Shown piece after piece: positions 8,736 to 18,968 of a stretch of 64,000 nucleotides of DNA (the stretch's first letter is position 1; each line of letters begins with the position of its first letter). Both the position numbers and the translations under genes were made by a program. The stretch is from NCBI RefSeq assembly GCF_029360725.1, contig NZ_JARKMY010000014.1:62001-126000 (forward strand), read 5' to 3'. The stretch comes from Chryseolinea sp. H1M3-3. Lineage in GTDB: Bacteria; Bacteroidota; Bacteroidia; Cytophagales; Cyclobacteriaceae. A model generated the notes under the pieces. That model was not told the DNA's origin, searched no databases, and saw only the letters and a program-made list of their open reading frames with translations.

Positions 8736-9923
8736 CTACAAACTATTGATTTTTTCCAAAAACCTTCTCGACGCAGGTCCTTTTTCAAAGGAATTGATAA
8801 AGCAGTCTTTAGCATTCTTAACCATTGATTTTTTTGCCGTGTCAGGCATGCTATACCAACGTTCAAGCATATGCGTTGTCCCTTCCATCGTGTCGTCTGC
8901 GATAAGTCCACCCCCGCCAGATTCAATTTCGCGCCAGATGTTCACTTGATTTGAAATGAGAACAGGTTTAGCACATGCCAGTGCCTCAACCACGGCAATA
9001 CCAAAATTCTCTTGATGGCTTGGAAGGACAAATGCCTCGCAGCCATAAAAGGCCCCCCATTTCGCATCACCGGTAAGCATGCCAGGAAAGAATACCGACG
9101 AACCTAATCTTAGGGTGTCGTATGCCAAATGTTTCATATCCTGGCCATAATTACTTTCGAGGCCTGGACCCGCTATTACGAGTTTCGGCAACTGCGGAGT
9201 CCCTTTTACCTTTTTTGTAGCCAGCTCACCGTAAGCTTTTATCAGGAGGTCCACACCCTTTTTTTCGTGTATGCGACTAAGAAAAAGTATATATGCATCC
9301 ACACCAAGTTCCGGTACCTTTTCTGAAAAAGATTTTGCCATCGCCGGCGTATATGCAGGAGGTTGATCAGAACCTAGCCCTACTACCAACTCGCGTTTTG
9401 GCTTGTAAGGACGAAACGGCTCGCGCGCAAGACGGCATTCCTCTTCACAAGTAAACAGAATGCCGTCGGCCATGTTAATAAGTTTTCCTTCAATGAGTTT
9501 CCAGTAAATAAAATTTCGCAGGGCTTTTAGCTTTCTTCCAGCCGCTCGTTGAAAATAAGGATCCAGCATTCCGTGGGGCATCACGAATAATTTCGGCTTT
9601 TTTCCGGTTATCTCTCCTATCGCCTTTCTCACGGCGTAACCGTAATAAAGCCACAAGCCGTGGACGACGATTGCATCAAACCTTGGTAAGTTAACAACTA
9701 ACCAGGGAATGAGTTGGGGATGACGTGACCAAGGTCCCTGGCCAATTCCGATGCCATGCACCGGAAATGGATCCTCCTTTAGAAACTTGGCGTCAGACGC
9801 ATCGAGGCTTACCACTTCGTTTTCAACTCCCAACGTTGAGAGACCTGAGATAATCAATCGCACAGCCTGACAAACGCCGCCGAGTTTTGGATCCATGCTC
9901 GGGCTAACATGCAGTATCTTCAT
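8736..9923 (-). CDS. Glycosyltransferase family 4-type enzyme (EPS cluster)
   Basis: A 395-residue GT-B enzyme. The N-terminal domain starts with MKILHVSPSMDPKLGGVCQA, with the acceptor-side glycine loop of GT4 enzymes; the C-terminal domain shows LFLSRIHEKKGVDLLIKAY and the E-x7-E motif ENFGIAVVE. It presumably transfers one sugar of the exopolysaccharide repeat. About 116 nt separate it from the upstream glycosyltransferase, a somewhat longer gap than elsewhere in the cluster. Confidence 0.91.
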   Translation of the reverse strand: MKILHVSPSMDPKLGGVCQAVRLIISGLSTLGVENEVVSLDASDAKFLKEDPFPVHGIGIGQGPWSRHPQLIPWLVVNLPRFDAIVVHGLWLYYGYAVRKAIGEITGKKPKLFVMPHGMLDPYFQRAAGRKLKALRNFIYWKLIEGKLINMADGILFTCEEECRLAREPFRPYKPKRELVVGLGSDQPPAYTPAMAKSFSEKVPELGVDAYILFLSRIHEKKGVDLLIKAYGELATKKVKGTPQLPKLVIAGPGLESNYGQDMKHLAYDTLRLGSSVFFPGMLTGDAKWGAFYGCEAFVLPSHQENFGIAVVEALACAKPVLISNQVNIWREIESGGGGLIADDTMEGTTHMLERWYSMPDTAKKSMVKNAKDCFINSFEKGPASRRFLEKINSL

Positions 9924-10039
9924 GAAGCATTCCAGGTTTGCAATGGCGATATAAACAAGCTACGATGCATCTTGATTAACTTTAGGAACAATTTTTCGAA
10001 ACCCGCCATTATTGAAATCATAATTACACGATGCTTACA

Positions 10040-11188
10040 TTAAGAATTGTTAGGCATCAAACCATGCAATGCCAGATAACTGTTAATCATACGATCAACG
10101 CTGTACTCAGAAGCATTTGCAAAACCATTCCGTATCACATTTGCTCGAAAATTCTGATCTTTTAACTTTAAAAATGCTGCAGCAAATTCTTTAGGCTTTG
10201 TCGGGTCTGCGTGCAACGCAGTACCATTGCTTACCTCGGGCATGGGTTCAATCATACTCGCTATAACCGGTGCACCGCATGCCTGCGCCTCAATAAGAGG
10301 CCAACCGAATCCCTCCGAAAACGAAGGAAACACAAAAGCCTCGCATGCACTGTAAAGCGCAAGCAATGTTTGATGATCCGGATTAACAACGGAAAAAACC
10401 CGCTCACCTAGTCCTAACGCCTTTGCATGAGATCGTATGTCATCACCTATTCCTTGGCCCGCATAATATATATTTCCCGTCCATTGTGTCCCAAGTTCTG
10501 CCACCATGTCCATCAACATCTTCCTGTTTTTTCGGGGCTGATCAGATCCAACGTGGAGTATAAAAGGTACATCCGTTTTAACATTTGCTTTCACCAAGAG
10601 TGGAAGCCTTTGCTCGATTTCCAGTGGAGCGAACTTGGCATTAAATCCAAGATGAATTACGCGCCAATCTTTTTTAGCGTCTTGATGTGAAGAAAGATTT
10701 TCTAATTGCGACAGTGTGAGCCGTGAAGCGGCAGCCAGCAATCTTGACTTTGTTAAGTTACGTAGAATCCAGCGTTGAAGAATTTTGCCTGTGATCGAAG
10801 CCTCACAATAAGCATCCTGATAGCCCATAGCGCCACGTATGGCCAATACGTCATGACATGTAATACCGGTCCTGTCTTTAGGTAAAAATTTTAGATATGG
10901 TGAATTGGAATGGTCGCAGACATGAAATCTCGTACTTGCTTTCTTCAATTTCTTGTCACGCAGGCGCCACATCAACACAAGAGGGAAAATTATGTACTTA
11001 TCAATATAACCCAACCACTTGGCTATGCCTCCAGTCGTTTTATCAGTTAAGGCTCCCACGATAATGTCAGGTTTCCAGATCTCCGCTTTGTAACCCGCAT
11101 TTAATATTCCGCGGTTGAGCATTTCTGCAAATCGTTGCATACTTTCCTGCTTGTCATGAGAATAATTTCCAATCAAAATAATACGCAT
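10040..11188 (-). CDS. Glycosyltransferase family 4-type enzyme (EPS cluster)
   Basis: A 382-residue GT-B glycosyltransferase. Diagnostic motifs are ILHVGSDQPRKNRKML at the start of the C-terminal domain and EGFGWPLIE (E-x7-E) near residue 293, followed by ACGAPVIAS. The pattern is close to mannosyl- and rhamnosyl-transferases of GT4, but donor specificity cannot be fixed by eye. It follows the polymerase-like gene by 80 nt in the EPS operon. Confidence 0.9.
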   Translation of the reverse strand: MRIILIGNYSHDKQESMQRFAEMLNRGILNAGYKAEIWKPDIIVGALTDKTTGGIAKWLGYIDKYIIFPLVLMWRLRDKKLKKASTRFHVCDHSNSPYLKFLPKDRTGITCHDVLAIRGAMGYQDAYCEASITGKILQRWILRNLTKSRLLAAASRLTLSQLENLSSHQDAKKDWRVIHLGFNAKFAPLEIEQRLPLLVKANVKTDVPFILHVGSDQPRKNRKMLMDMVAELGTQWTGNIYYAGQGIGDDIRSHAKALGLGERVFSVVNPDHQTLLALYSACEAFVFPSFSEGFGWPLIEAQACGAPVIASMIEPMPEVSNGTALHADPTKPKEFAAAFLKLKDQNFRANVIRNGFANASEYSVDRMINSYLALHGLMPNNS

Positions 11189-11268
11189 ACGACCTCTATA
11201 CCTTCAGTTTGGGTTGAATTTGATCTACGGAATTCGAAAACATGACGGGGAGAAATTTCAATACCAGG

Positions 11269-12930
11269 TTAATTAATGCTAAAACCGATCTGTCGTTTTC
11301 GGCGAACAAAGAAGATACTAACGAGACGCGTGACGTGGAACATCACGAAGTATAACACCACGATCTGTATCCACCCGCGCATGAGATAGATAACTCCCTG
11401 AACGACTGTTTCGAAAAGTAAGAATTGATAAAAGGAGGTTAACGCTAATGCGCCGCAAAGGCTGAATTTAAATCGATCTTCCGGAGCTTGGGATACGGCT
11501 GATATGCCATCTTTTCTAGGGCGAAAGAATTTATCATTTAAGTAAAATATTGGCATCACAACAAGTCCCAGACAAAGCAAATACCACCAGCCAAATGTTG
11601 CCATACCAGTTCCGGCAACATGGCCGACACGCCAACCCGTTGGTGTTCCATAGCCTCCGGAGAGGACGTATAAGTAGTCCCCAAAGGAAAGCGCATGAAG
11701 TGTCTCTTTGTCTACATCAAAATTAAACATGTCGAGCACGGGACTTGGAAGCGCTGCTAATAACTGATCGACTGAAAATTCCTGCATATCCGGGTCGTGT
11801 GTACCAACCTTAGAGTATGTGATGAGATTGGAGTCGTTGAATTTAATATTTGCGAAACGGGCTGTGAATATATTATCAAGGTATCGCTCATCCCAATCGA
11901 AGTCGAGTGATTCACTTCTATCATCATTTTTTCTTGCCTCAATTGCCTTTTTATCATCTAAAGCTTCAATTGTAAGACTTAAAAGTTCTGTTGGAGAAAC
12001 ATCATTTCTTTGATCCCTCACAATAAGCATGGCTGTTCCCAAATCTGTGAAGGGGCCGGTCAACAACCAAAAGAGGACTCCGGCGACTGCAAAATTCCTG
12101 AACGTAAATAACTTGGTCTTGAACACCCCTAATAATAGACCAATTACATATGCAAAGGCAGGTGTTGTTAAACCGAAAATAAATGTACCTCTGCTATTCT
12201 GCGCAATACTCAAAATAAAAAGTAGCACGGCGTAACCAAGTATTAACAGCGGAAAGGCTTTACTTGGTTTTTCATTACTTCCATACAATTTGCCTAGCGG
12301 AATAAAAAAAGGCGCATACATGAATAAGGCGAGCGCTTGTAAGAATTTTGCAGCCGGATCGCCCGTAGCACCCTGGCCAACCTCCGGATTTGCTAAATGA
12401 ACATAGAATGATGAAGCCATGCCCAGCAACCCCATAAGCCACACCTGTAAGTTTGCGGGGGGCTGAAAAAAGCCCGCCTTCTCAAGTATGGAAAATGGTC
12501 GGTCAGGTGTAGCCTTCATTAAAAAACGATAGGCTGCGTGCGCTAGCACTAAAACCATCAGGCATAGGGTTGAGTGAAGAAATACTTCTTCGGGCATTTC
12601 CAGATTATGGATCAGCGGCTTATTTTCAATCGTAGTAAACAACAGGGGAAAATAAAACTGAGAAGCAGTGAACCCTAAAATCATAAACGTTGATAAGAGA
12701 TACGTTTGCAACATGTTCGCCTGAAGCCAAATTTTTGTCGTTAGCAGCCAGGCAAACAGCACTGCCGCCATGGCGATGATATTTGTAAGACTTGAAAAGA
12801 ATATTAATTGATATACAATGGAAAGTGACAATACAATCCACGAGAGCCGTACAATTTGTGAAAGAAAAGACGTTTCTTTCTTTCGAATACTCACATGTAA
12901 ATCTTCATTCAGTTGGCTCATTGCTTCCAT
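11269..12930 (-). CDS. Probable exopolysaccharide polymerase (Wzy-like)
   Basis: A 553-residue integral membrane protein with about twelve hydrophobic helices and one large hydrophilic region (about 320-420, with the acidic segment ESLDFDWDERYLDN), which is likely the periplasmic loop. Topology, size and position between the flippase and glycosyltransferase genes are those expected of a Wzy polymerase, which joins lipid-linked repeat units in the periplasm. Wzy proteins are too divergent for assignment by motif, so this rests on topology and context. It could alternatively be an O-antigen-ligase-type protein. The basic C-terminus (FVRRKRQIGFSIN) is cytoplasmic. Confidence 0.72.
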   Translation of the reverse strand: MEAMSQLNEDLHVSIRKKETSFLSQIVRLSWIVLSLSIVYQLIFFSSLTNIIAMAAVLFAWLLTTKIWLQANMLQTYLLSTFMILGFTASQFYFPLLFTTIENKPLIHNLEMPEEVFLHSTLCLMVLVLAHAAYRFLMKATPDRPFSILEKAGFFQPPANLQVWLMGLLGMASSFYVHLANPEVGQGATGDPAAKFLQALALFMYAPFFIPLGKLYGSNEKPSKAFPLLILGYAVLLFILSIAQNSRGTFIFGLTTPAFAYVIGLLLGVFKTKLFTFRNFAVAGVLFWLLTGPFTDLGTAMLIVRDQRNDVSPTELLSLTIEALDDKKAIEARKNDDRSESLDFDWDERYLDNIFTARFANIKFNDSNLITYSKVGTHDPDMQEFSVDQLLAALPSPVLDMFNFDVDKETLHALSFGDYLYVLSGGYGTPTGWRVGHVAGTGMATFGWWYLLCLGLVVMPIFYLNDKFFRPRKDGISAVSQAPEDRFKFSLCGALALTSFYQFLLFETVVQGVIYLMRGWIQIVVLYFVMFHVTRLVSIFFVRRKRQIGFSIN

Positions 12931-12966
12931 TGTAATAAAACAAATAAAATATTAAACAGTTGCGCT

Positions 12967-13893
12967 TCACTGGCAAGAGACTATATCCTCAATCTCTTTT
13001 GATAACACTTTTGCCCAGCGTCTCTGCCCCGTTTCATTTATGTGAATGTCATCCCGGAAATCACTCAGCTTTTCAGCAACGTCGATTCCGGTAATGACTT
13101 TGATATTGTTCTTCGCGCAGAATGACAAAATCGCTTCACCCTTCGAATTAAATTTTCCCTGCTCTACTTCTTTGCGCTCGGCGTGGAGGCAAACGAGTAA
13201 CGGGATGTTGTTAGCTTCACTATAAGTTTTAAAAAACTCAAAACCAGGATTAAACTCTGTACCATCCTTGTTAATCATCAATTCATTCGCATTATCTCCA
13301 GAGCCAATCGCATTCATAATTCGGGGCATAACATAACGGCTCATCAATTCTAACAATGCCAAAGGATATTGTTTCTCAGGATACGACTTATGAACACCAA
13401 CCGTTTTTTCGTGAGTCATATTGTCGTACGCGTCATGGCTGCTTACAAAAAGCAGAATCATCTTTGCGTTGAACGAACCGTACCTGTTTAAATAAGCTGC
13501 GCAATTATCAGGGCCCCAACTGGCAGCACTCACGTTAAGAAATCTTGCACCACTATAACTTTCTCTCAAAGATTTTTCAACGATGGTTGTGGCCAGACTA
13601 TCCTGATCCGTTAAAGTTCCGCCATTAAGAACCGAATCACCAAAGCCCAACACAATACATTTATCCTGCTCCGTAAGGGGAAGACTTCGCATCGAATATT
13701 CATTATAAATATTATCATTTCCGAACCGAACAACATGCTGATTCGGTTTTGCGATGTATTCAAAATCCCGATCCTCCTGAAAAAGTAACATCTCTCCAAA
13801 TCCCCATACATTTCTTAAAACTATCTCAACCACTATAAAAAGAATTCCGATGAACAAGAAAATAACAACTGCTCTAGTCCCTGACCTGTTCAT
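12967..13893 (-). CDS. SGNH/GDSL-family hydrolase, membrane anchored
   Basis: A 308-residue protein with one N-terminal transmembrane helix (about 8-28) and a periplasmic SGNH hydrolase domain. Block I is VLGFGDSVLNGG (nucleophile Ser in GDS), a glycine/asparagine region follows (SAASWGPDNCAAY), and the C-terminal catalytic pair is DIHIN (Asp-x-x-His type). It probably adds or removes acyl groups on the nascent exopolysaccharide. The first 20 nt overlap the end of the glycosyltransferase gene upstream, supporting co-translation. Confidence 0.82.
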   Translation of the reverse strand: MNRSGTRAVVIFLFIGILFIVVEIVLRNVWGFGEMLLFQEDRDFEYIAKPNQHVVRFGNDNIYNEYSMRSLPLTEQDKCIVLGFGDSVLNGGTLTDQDSLATTIVEKSLRESYSGARFLNVSAASWGPDNCAAYLNRYGSFNAKMILLFVSSHDAYDNMTHEKTVGVHKSYPEKQYPLALLELMSRYVMPRIMNAIGSGDNANELMINKDGTEFNPGFEFFKTYSEANNIPLLVCLHAERKEVEQGKFNSKGEAILSFCAKNNIKVITGIDVAEKLSDFRDDIHINETGQRRWAKVLSKEIEDIVSCQ

Positions 13894-14929
13894 GTGCGGG
13901 TTTCAATTTTGCCGAACTGATATATTCAATGTTTTCCACTTTATCGGATGTTAGCAGTTTTGACTTTTTTAGAATTTTTGTTGCCAGTCTTGAGGCCACC
14001 ACATATCGTAGCTCTTGTGATAATGCATAAGGCAAACATCGCATAAATTGCATTCGCCAGAAAATTGGTGATTGCAGTCGAAAGAATAGTTTAAGTGCTG
14101 TTAATCGGCCATAAAATGCAGATTTAATTGCATCGCGTAAATGATAGGAACAAACTTGCGTGTTATAAAATGCAATTAGCGTCTTACGATCACAGTGCTT
14201 TGACAACTCATCTATGATTTTCTCATATACACCTACGGATTCTTCATGATACTCCCCCTTTGTGATAGCATACGTAGCGGCAACGCGGTCGTGCCTGCGG
14301 ATATAAATCGCCTGCAACGTACTCAGGTAAATATTTTCTTTCTGAGTAAGCCGCAGCCAGAATTCGTAATCTGCGGAGAACTTAATATCATATAGAAAAT
14401 GCTGTCCTGCTACCAACGATGTTTTCCCGGACACCTCTGAAAAATTTCCGGGAATGTTTCCAAATAAAAAGAACGCAAAAGTTGAATCAATGCCTTTAAA
14501 TGTTTTGGGCAAGACTTCGTAAGAGAACGTTGTTAATTTGTCGTGCTTTAACTGTCGCTTTTTCCAATTGAATGATATCAAGCCAACATCAGCGCCGGCA
14601 CCCTTCCATTCATTCATTATTTTGGTTAAAGATCCAGGATAGAAATAATCGTCCGCACACAACCCAACAAACAAAGGTGCACGTGCCTTATTAAATAAGA
14701 AATAGATATTTCTATAAACGCCCAAATTTTTCTCATGGCGGTATACTTTGATTCTCGGATCGTTCAAAGATTGAAGAAATTCGGAGGTTCCGTCAGTAGA
14801 CGCATTGTCGCCAACGATCATTTCCCAGTCTTGAAAATCCTGTGCTAAGACTGACTCAACAGTTTCTTTGATGTAAGGGAGTCCATTCCATACAGGGGTT
14901 AGAATTGAAATTGCGGGCACTACAGACAT
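13874..14929 (-). CDS. Glycosyltransferase family 2 enzyme
   Basis: A 351-residue GT-A enzyme. The N-terminal part carries the classical GT2 pattern: ISILTPVWNGLPYIKETVESV, then VGDNASTDGTSEF, and the metal-binding DxD-type motif ADD in FVGLCADDYFYPG. The C-terminal 130 residues are basic, with weakly hydrophobic stretches, and may lie on the membrane surface. It probably extends the lipid-linked repeat unit. Its end overlaps the SGNH hydrolase gene by 20 nt. Confidence 0.9.
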   Translation of the reverse strand: MSVVPAISILTPVWNGLPYIKETVESVLAQDFQDWEMIVGDNASTDGTSEFLQSLNDPRIKVYRHEKNLGVYRNIYFLFNKARAPLFVGLCADDYFYPGSLTKIMNEWKGAGADVGLISFNWKKRQLKHDKLTTFSYEVLPKTFKGIDSTFAFFLFGNIPGNFSEVSGKTSLVAGQHFLYDIKFSADYEFWLRLTQKENIYLSTLQAIYIRRHDRVAATYAITKGEYHEESVGVYEKIIDELSKHCDRKTLIAFYNTQVCSYHLRDAIKSAFYGRLTALKLFFRLQSPIFWRMQFMRCLPYALSQELRYVVASRLATKILKKSKLLTSDKVENIEYISSAKLKPAHEQVRD

Positions 14930-15026
14930 ATATATTAAAATTTTTAAAGGCTCACTACTGTTCTATTCCATTAGTTATTCAATATCGTTTGTTACTAAAT
15001 AGGTTCCTGTTACTAAACAACTTACC

Positions 15027-16589
15027 CTATACTAAAAGCCATTTAACATCTAACAAAAATACCAATCGTTTGATACCGGGTACCCTATTAACGATGTTTT
15101 TAGCACTCTGAATGGCAACCGTCGGTAAGACCTGCCAATATTTCCAGAGGTTGATAAAACAGAGAACCAACGTTATCGAAAGTGTAACCCATTTCAAGTG
15201 CGGAAGTAAAATGATGCACACCAGACCGGCTGCAGCAATTACAACAGACAGCAAGGCAATATAAAATGGTCGTTTTGGCCACCTTAGATTATTTTCCCTT
15301 AGCCAACGTTCAGCTATAAATTTATAACCTACGGCAGCAACGACCTCAGCTGCCAATAATGCAATAGCGGCGCCGATAATACCAATGACCGGAACCAGTA
15401 TAGCCAGCAGGACAAGGACGGTTAAAGCGGCAAAGGCAGACAGCCATAGCTGTATCTTTGTTAAGTTATTTCCAATCACCACGGCCACGGCGGGCTGCAC
15501 TACGGCGTATACCAGAACACCAAGGGAGAGCAACGCAAACAGCAACGGATCAAATGTAATTTTCCCTTGGGTCCAGAACAAAAATAAGGGCTCAATAACT
15601 ATTTGAAGAAGAACTACACCAGGTGCAATACATGCTACTACAACTATCCATACCGTTGCAAAAGCGGCTTCACTGCGCGCCTGATCCCGGTCATGCAGGA
15701 ATCTCATCAGATCCGGAAGCATCGGATTAACAATAGTGTTCAATCCTTGCAATGCCATGTTCGCTCCCGTCCGCATTGTTGAAAATGCAGCTAATCCAGT
15801 TGCCCCTGCTAAAGGCGCGAGCACCAGACGTACGCCTTGTTGTCTTACGTTCTCAAATAAGGCTTTACCCAGCAAAGGCGTGGACTTTCGGAAATTAGAA
15901 ATCCCTAAGGCCACGGAAGGCTTGACAAGTATTATTCTTACCTTCTTCAGCAGTTTGTACAAGTCGACAAAGAAAATCAAGGCGTATAAAAAAGCCCCCA
16001 ACGTCAAGGCGATACCTGCCATAAGAAGATCGCCTCCCATCACAACCGCGATGAGCGGTGCTAAGGTTGTGATGATGGTATAAACAAATCCCCACCAAGC
16101 CATTCTGGGATAATATCCAAAGACTGCTAAACCTCTTACAATCAATCCTGAAAAAGACATGACGACAAGCCATGAAATACCTTGCAAAATCAATACTATT
16201 CCTGCTGCATTGATTAGGTCGATATCATTTGTGCCGGATTCGCCGAGCAGAAAAGTCATGATCCCTGTAAAAAAGAATAACACGATCAACAATATTTGTC
16301 CAACGCTAATCAGAACTGACACCACAATAGCTGACCAAAGCGCTTTGCTCAAATCCAGTATATTTTTACTGCCGAGTCGCAGAAATTCGAAGCCCATATA
16401 ATTTTGATGACCGAGATCCAGCATAGAGAGTGCGCTCATTATTCCCTGAATAGCAAGCCAAATACCATACGTTTTGACACTCCAATAATTGAGGTATACC
16501 GGCACCAGCACAATCTGAGCAGCGACTGTTGCAGCAATCTGTGCCCACGAAGCTGCACTCCCGGAAATCAAACGCGCAGCTGTGGACAT
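15027..16589 (-). CDS. Wzx-type polysaccharide flippase
   Basis: A 520-residue membrane protein with about 12-14 transmembrane helices, beginning with the family-typical segment LISGSAASWAQIAATVAAQI and containing EFLRLG and loops rich in basic residues on the cytoplasmic side. It belongs to the polysaccharide-export MOP/MATE superfamily and would move undecaprenyl-linked repeat units across the inner membrane. Its neighbours (co-polymerase/kinase 52 nt upstream and glycosyltransferases downstream) fit. About 97 nt separate it from the downstream GT2 gene. Confidence 0.88.
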   Translation of the reverse strand: MSTAARLISGSAASWAQIAATVAAQIVLVPVYLNYWSVKTYGIWLAIQGIMSALSMLDLGHQNYMGFEFLRLGSKNILDLSKALWSAIVVSVLISVGQILLIVLFFFTGIMTFLLGESGTNDIDLINAAGIVLILQGISWLVVMSFSGLIVRGLAVFGYYPRMAWWGFVYTIITTLAPLIAVVMGGDLLMAGIALTLGAFLYALIFFVDLYKLLKKVRIILVKPSVALGISNFRKSTPLLGKALFENVRQQGVRLVLAPLAGATGLAAFSTMRTGANMALQGLNTIVNPMLPDLMRFLHDRDQARSEAAFATVWIVVVACIAPGVVLLQIVIEPLFLFWTQGKITFDPLLFALLSLGVLVYAVVQPAVAVVIGNNLTKIQLWLSAFAALTVLVLLAILVPVIGIIGAAIALLAAEVVAAVGYKFIAERWLRENNLRWPKRPFYIALLSVVIAAAGLVCIILLPHLKWVTLSITLVLCFINLWKYWQVLPTVAIQSAKNIVNRVPGIKRLVFLLDVKWLLV

Positions 16590-16641
16590 ATATACCTCAT
16601 ATTAATTCACTTCATTGCCTTTACTACTCTTCAGCGTCTAA

Positions 16642-18963
16642 CTAAAGATTAACGAGGCTAATCTGTTCCTTTTCAATTTCATGACTCTTGTATCCATACC
16701 CGCTTGCTTCTTTGGAGTCATTAAGGACGATCATAGGATGAGGGAATTTTTTATTAACATAAATGTCATCTATTAGCTCAATGTTTGCCCTAGTGGTATG
16801 GTTATATCTCAGGATATAAATTACAGAGTCCACGACGGAGTTGAGACTGAATGCATCGGCCACTTTTCCAACAGGAGGAGTATCAATAATGATATAATCA
16901 AATTTTTCTCTAAGCTCCGTGATGAAGTTAGCCAAATTTTTTGAGGTCATTAACTCCGAAGGATTTGGAGGGATTGAACCTGATAGAGCAATGAACATAC
17001 CACGAACAGATTTATGTTGTTTAATGATATCTTCAAGCCCATACTTTTCTTTACCAATCAGGTAATTTGTAATACCCAATCCTGGTTTCAATCCAAGCTG
17101 TTTTGCCATTGTAGGTCTTCTTAAATCAAGTTCAAGAACCACTACTGATTTTCCAATCAATGCAAGGCTTGCAGCCAAGTTGATTGAGAAAAATGTTTTT
17201 CCTTCTCCGGGCATGCTTGACGTAATCATCAGAACTTTGTTCTCCTGCCCTGCCGTTGCAAAATAAAGATTTGAACGAATAAGGCGGAAAAGCTCTGCCA
17301 AAGGCGAGGTACTATCTTTAGTTATCACCAGGCTATTACCGGATGAGTTGCGCGAAATTTCTCCCAAAATCGGCGTACGGGTAAGCCGTTGTACTTCGCG
17401 TTTTGATCGAATTTTGTTGTTCAGTGCGTTTTGGATGTATATCCCCGAAAAAGGCAAACCGAGACCAACGATTATTGCGAACAAATACACCAATGACTTT
17501 TTAGGACTGACGGGTTTATCTTCTACTAACGCAGGATCGATCATACGAGACTTAGCGACGGTTGCTTCAAGGGCCAATGCAGCCTGTTCACGCTTTTCTA
17601 ACAAATAGAGATAAAGATTTCCTTTTGTTCCCTGTTGTCTATTGATTTCCAAAAGCTCTCGTTCAATAGTAGGTACCTTACTGATTTGAGTCCGGAATTT
17701 GCCTGACGTTGATTGCATATTCCTCCGGCTGATCATTAAGCCTTGCTTAATGGTGTGAAGGTTTTCAAGGATGCTCAAGTGTAGTGATGCAAGCTGATCG
17801 TTAAGATCCTGAACCAGTGGATTGCTTGGCAGTGCCGTACGCAACATCCGTTCACGTTCCAATTGAAGTTCATTAAATTTAGAAATCAACGTTTCTAATG
17901 TCGGCTCACTTATACTTAGGGTACTTGGCACAACTTCATACTTGCCACCCCGCTCCTGTAAATATTTCTCAAGTGATTCAAGAACATCTATCTGATTGTT
18001 CAACTCAGCAAGCTGCTGATTATACGTAGATGCCTGTTTCAAATATTCATCGGTGTCAGACGTTACGTTAGTTACCAGGTTGTCACGTTTGAATGCTTCC
18101 ACATCCTTTTCAACATTTGTCAATTCATCTGTAAGATATTTTAATCGTTCATCGATAAACTGAATGGTTGTGTTGGCAAGCCGGTTTCTATCTTCTAAGG
18201 CTTCCTTGCTATAAACTTCTAATAATTTGTTTATAATATCCCTGCCCTTCTCGGGAACAGCTTCAATTACACTTAGTCTGATTACACTGGCCCTCTTATT
18301 CACTGCTTCAATTGTCAGTCCTTCACTATAATCATTAGCGAGCTTAACGATATCATGAAACTTTACAATAATGGGTTGTGCTGTACGTCTTTTCGCTGCC
18401 GAATCCAGCGGTGCAGCTATTACAGTAAAGAGACCATAAGGCATACTGATTTCTTCACCATACTTATGACTTACAGGTTTCTGACCTTCCTCCTGTATTG
18501 TAAACATGGTACTGGTTTTCCTGGTGATCGTAATGGAACGACCGTATGCAGTAGGGTGCAATTTGGTAATACTCAATTTCAACGGAAGTTCGGCACCATA
18601 GATTTCTTTGGTTTTGAATCCTTCCTCAATATGGTAAGTTACAGAGAGCGAAAGCTCCGAAAATACACGATGCAGTAAGCTTTTCGCATTTAAAACCTCG
18701 AGTTCGTTATCGATATTCTGCTTTGTATTAAAAAGCGTTACATCGGTTGGATCAGAGTTCCTCAGTGTATTCTGATTTTCTTCATTTTTCAAAAGTATGC
18801 TGCTGCTGACGCGATACTTGGGCGGCGCAAAATATAAATACACAAATGCGAGGCCTAAGCTCAATATCAATCCGAGGAGGAATAAATACCAACGGCGTGA
18901 ATAATTTTTAACCACCTGAATGGCATCAACATATTCCGCGGAATCCTTTTCTCTCTTGTCCAT
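16642..18963 (-). CDS. Polysaccharide co-polymerase with BY-kinase domain (Wzc-like)
   Basis: A 773-residue inner-membrane protein controlling exopolysaccharide chain length and export. The order is: N-terminal Wzz domain with first helix (about 32-51), long periplasmic coiled-coil region (about 260-450), second helix (about 490-510), and a cytoplasmic tyrosine-kinase domain. The kinase shows Walker A SSMPGEGKTFF (about 578-588), the A' motif VVVLELDLRRP, and Walker B DYIIIDTPPVG (about 694). The C-terminal tail, where Wzc-type kinases carry a tyrosine cluster, has only two closely spaced tyrosines (SGYGYKSHE). Only 5 nt separate it from the export protein gene upstream. Confidence 0.92.
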   Translation of the reverse strand: MDKREKDSAEYVDAIQVVKNYSRRWYLFLLGLILSLGLAFVYLYFAPPKYRVSSSILLKNEENQNTLRNSDPTDVTLFNTKQNIDNELEVLNAKSLLHRVFSELSLSVTYHIEEGFKTKEIYGAELPLKLSITKLHPTAYGRSITITRKTSTMFTIQEEGQKPVSHKYGEEISMPYGLFTVIAAPLDSAAKRRTAQPIIVKFHDIVKLANDYSEGLTIEAVNKRASVIRLSVIEAVPEKGRDIINKLLEVYSKEALEDRNRLANTTIQFIDERLKYLTDELTNVEKDVEAFKRDNLVTNVTSDTDEYLKQASTYNQQLAELNNQIDVLESLEKYLQERGGKYEVVPSTLSISEPTLETLISKFNELQLERERMLRTALPSNPLVQDLNDQLASLHLSILENLHTIKQGLMISRRNMQSTSGKFRTQISKVPTIERELLEINRQQGTKGNLYLYLLEKREQAALALEATVAKSRMIDPALVEDKPVSPKKSLVYLFAIIVGLGLPFSGIYIQNALNNKIRSKREVQRLTRTPILGEISRNSSGNSLVITKDSTSPLAELFRLIRSNLYFATAGQENKVLMITSSMPGEGKTFFSINLAASLALIGKSVVVLELDLRRPTMAKQLGLKPGLGITNYLIGKEKYGLEDIIKQHKSVRGMFIALSGSIPPNPSELMTSKNLANFITELREKFDYIIIDTPPVGKVADAFSLNSVVDSVIYILRYNHTTRANIELIDDIYVNKKFPHPMIVLNDSKEASGYGYKSHEIEKEQISLVNL

Positions 18964-18968
18964 AATTT

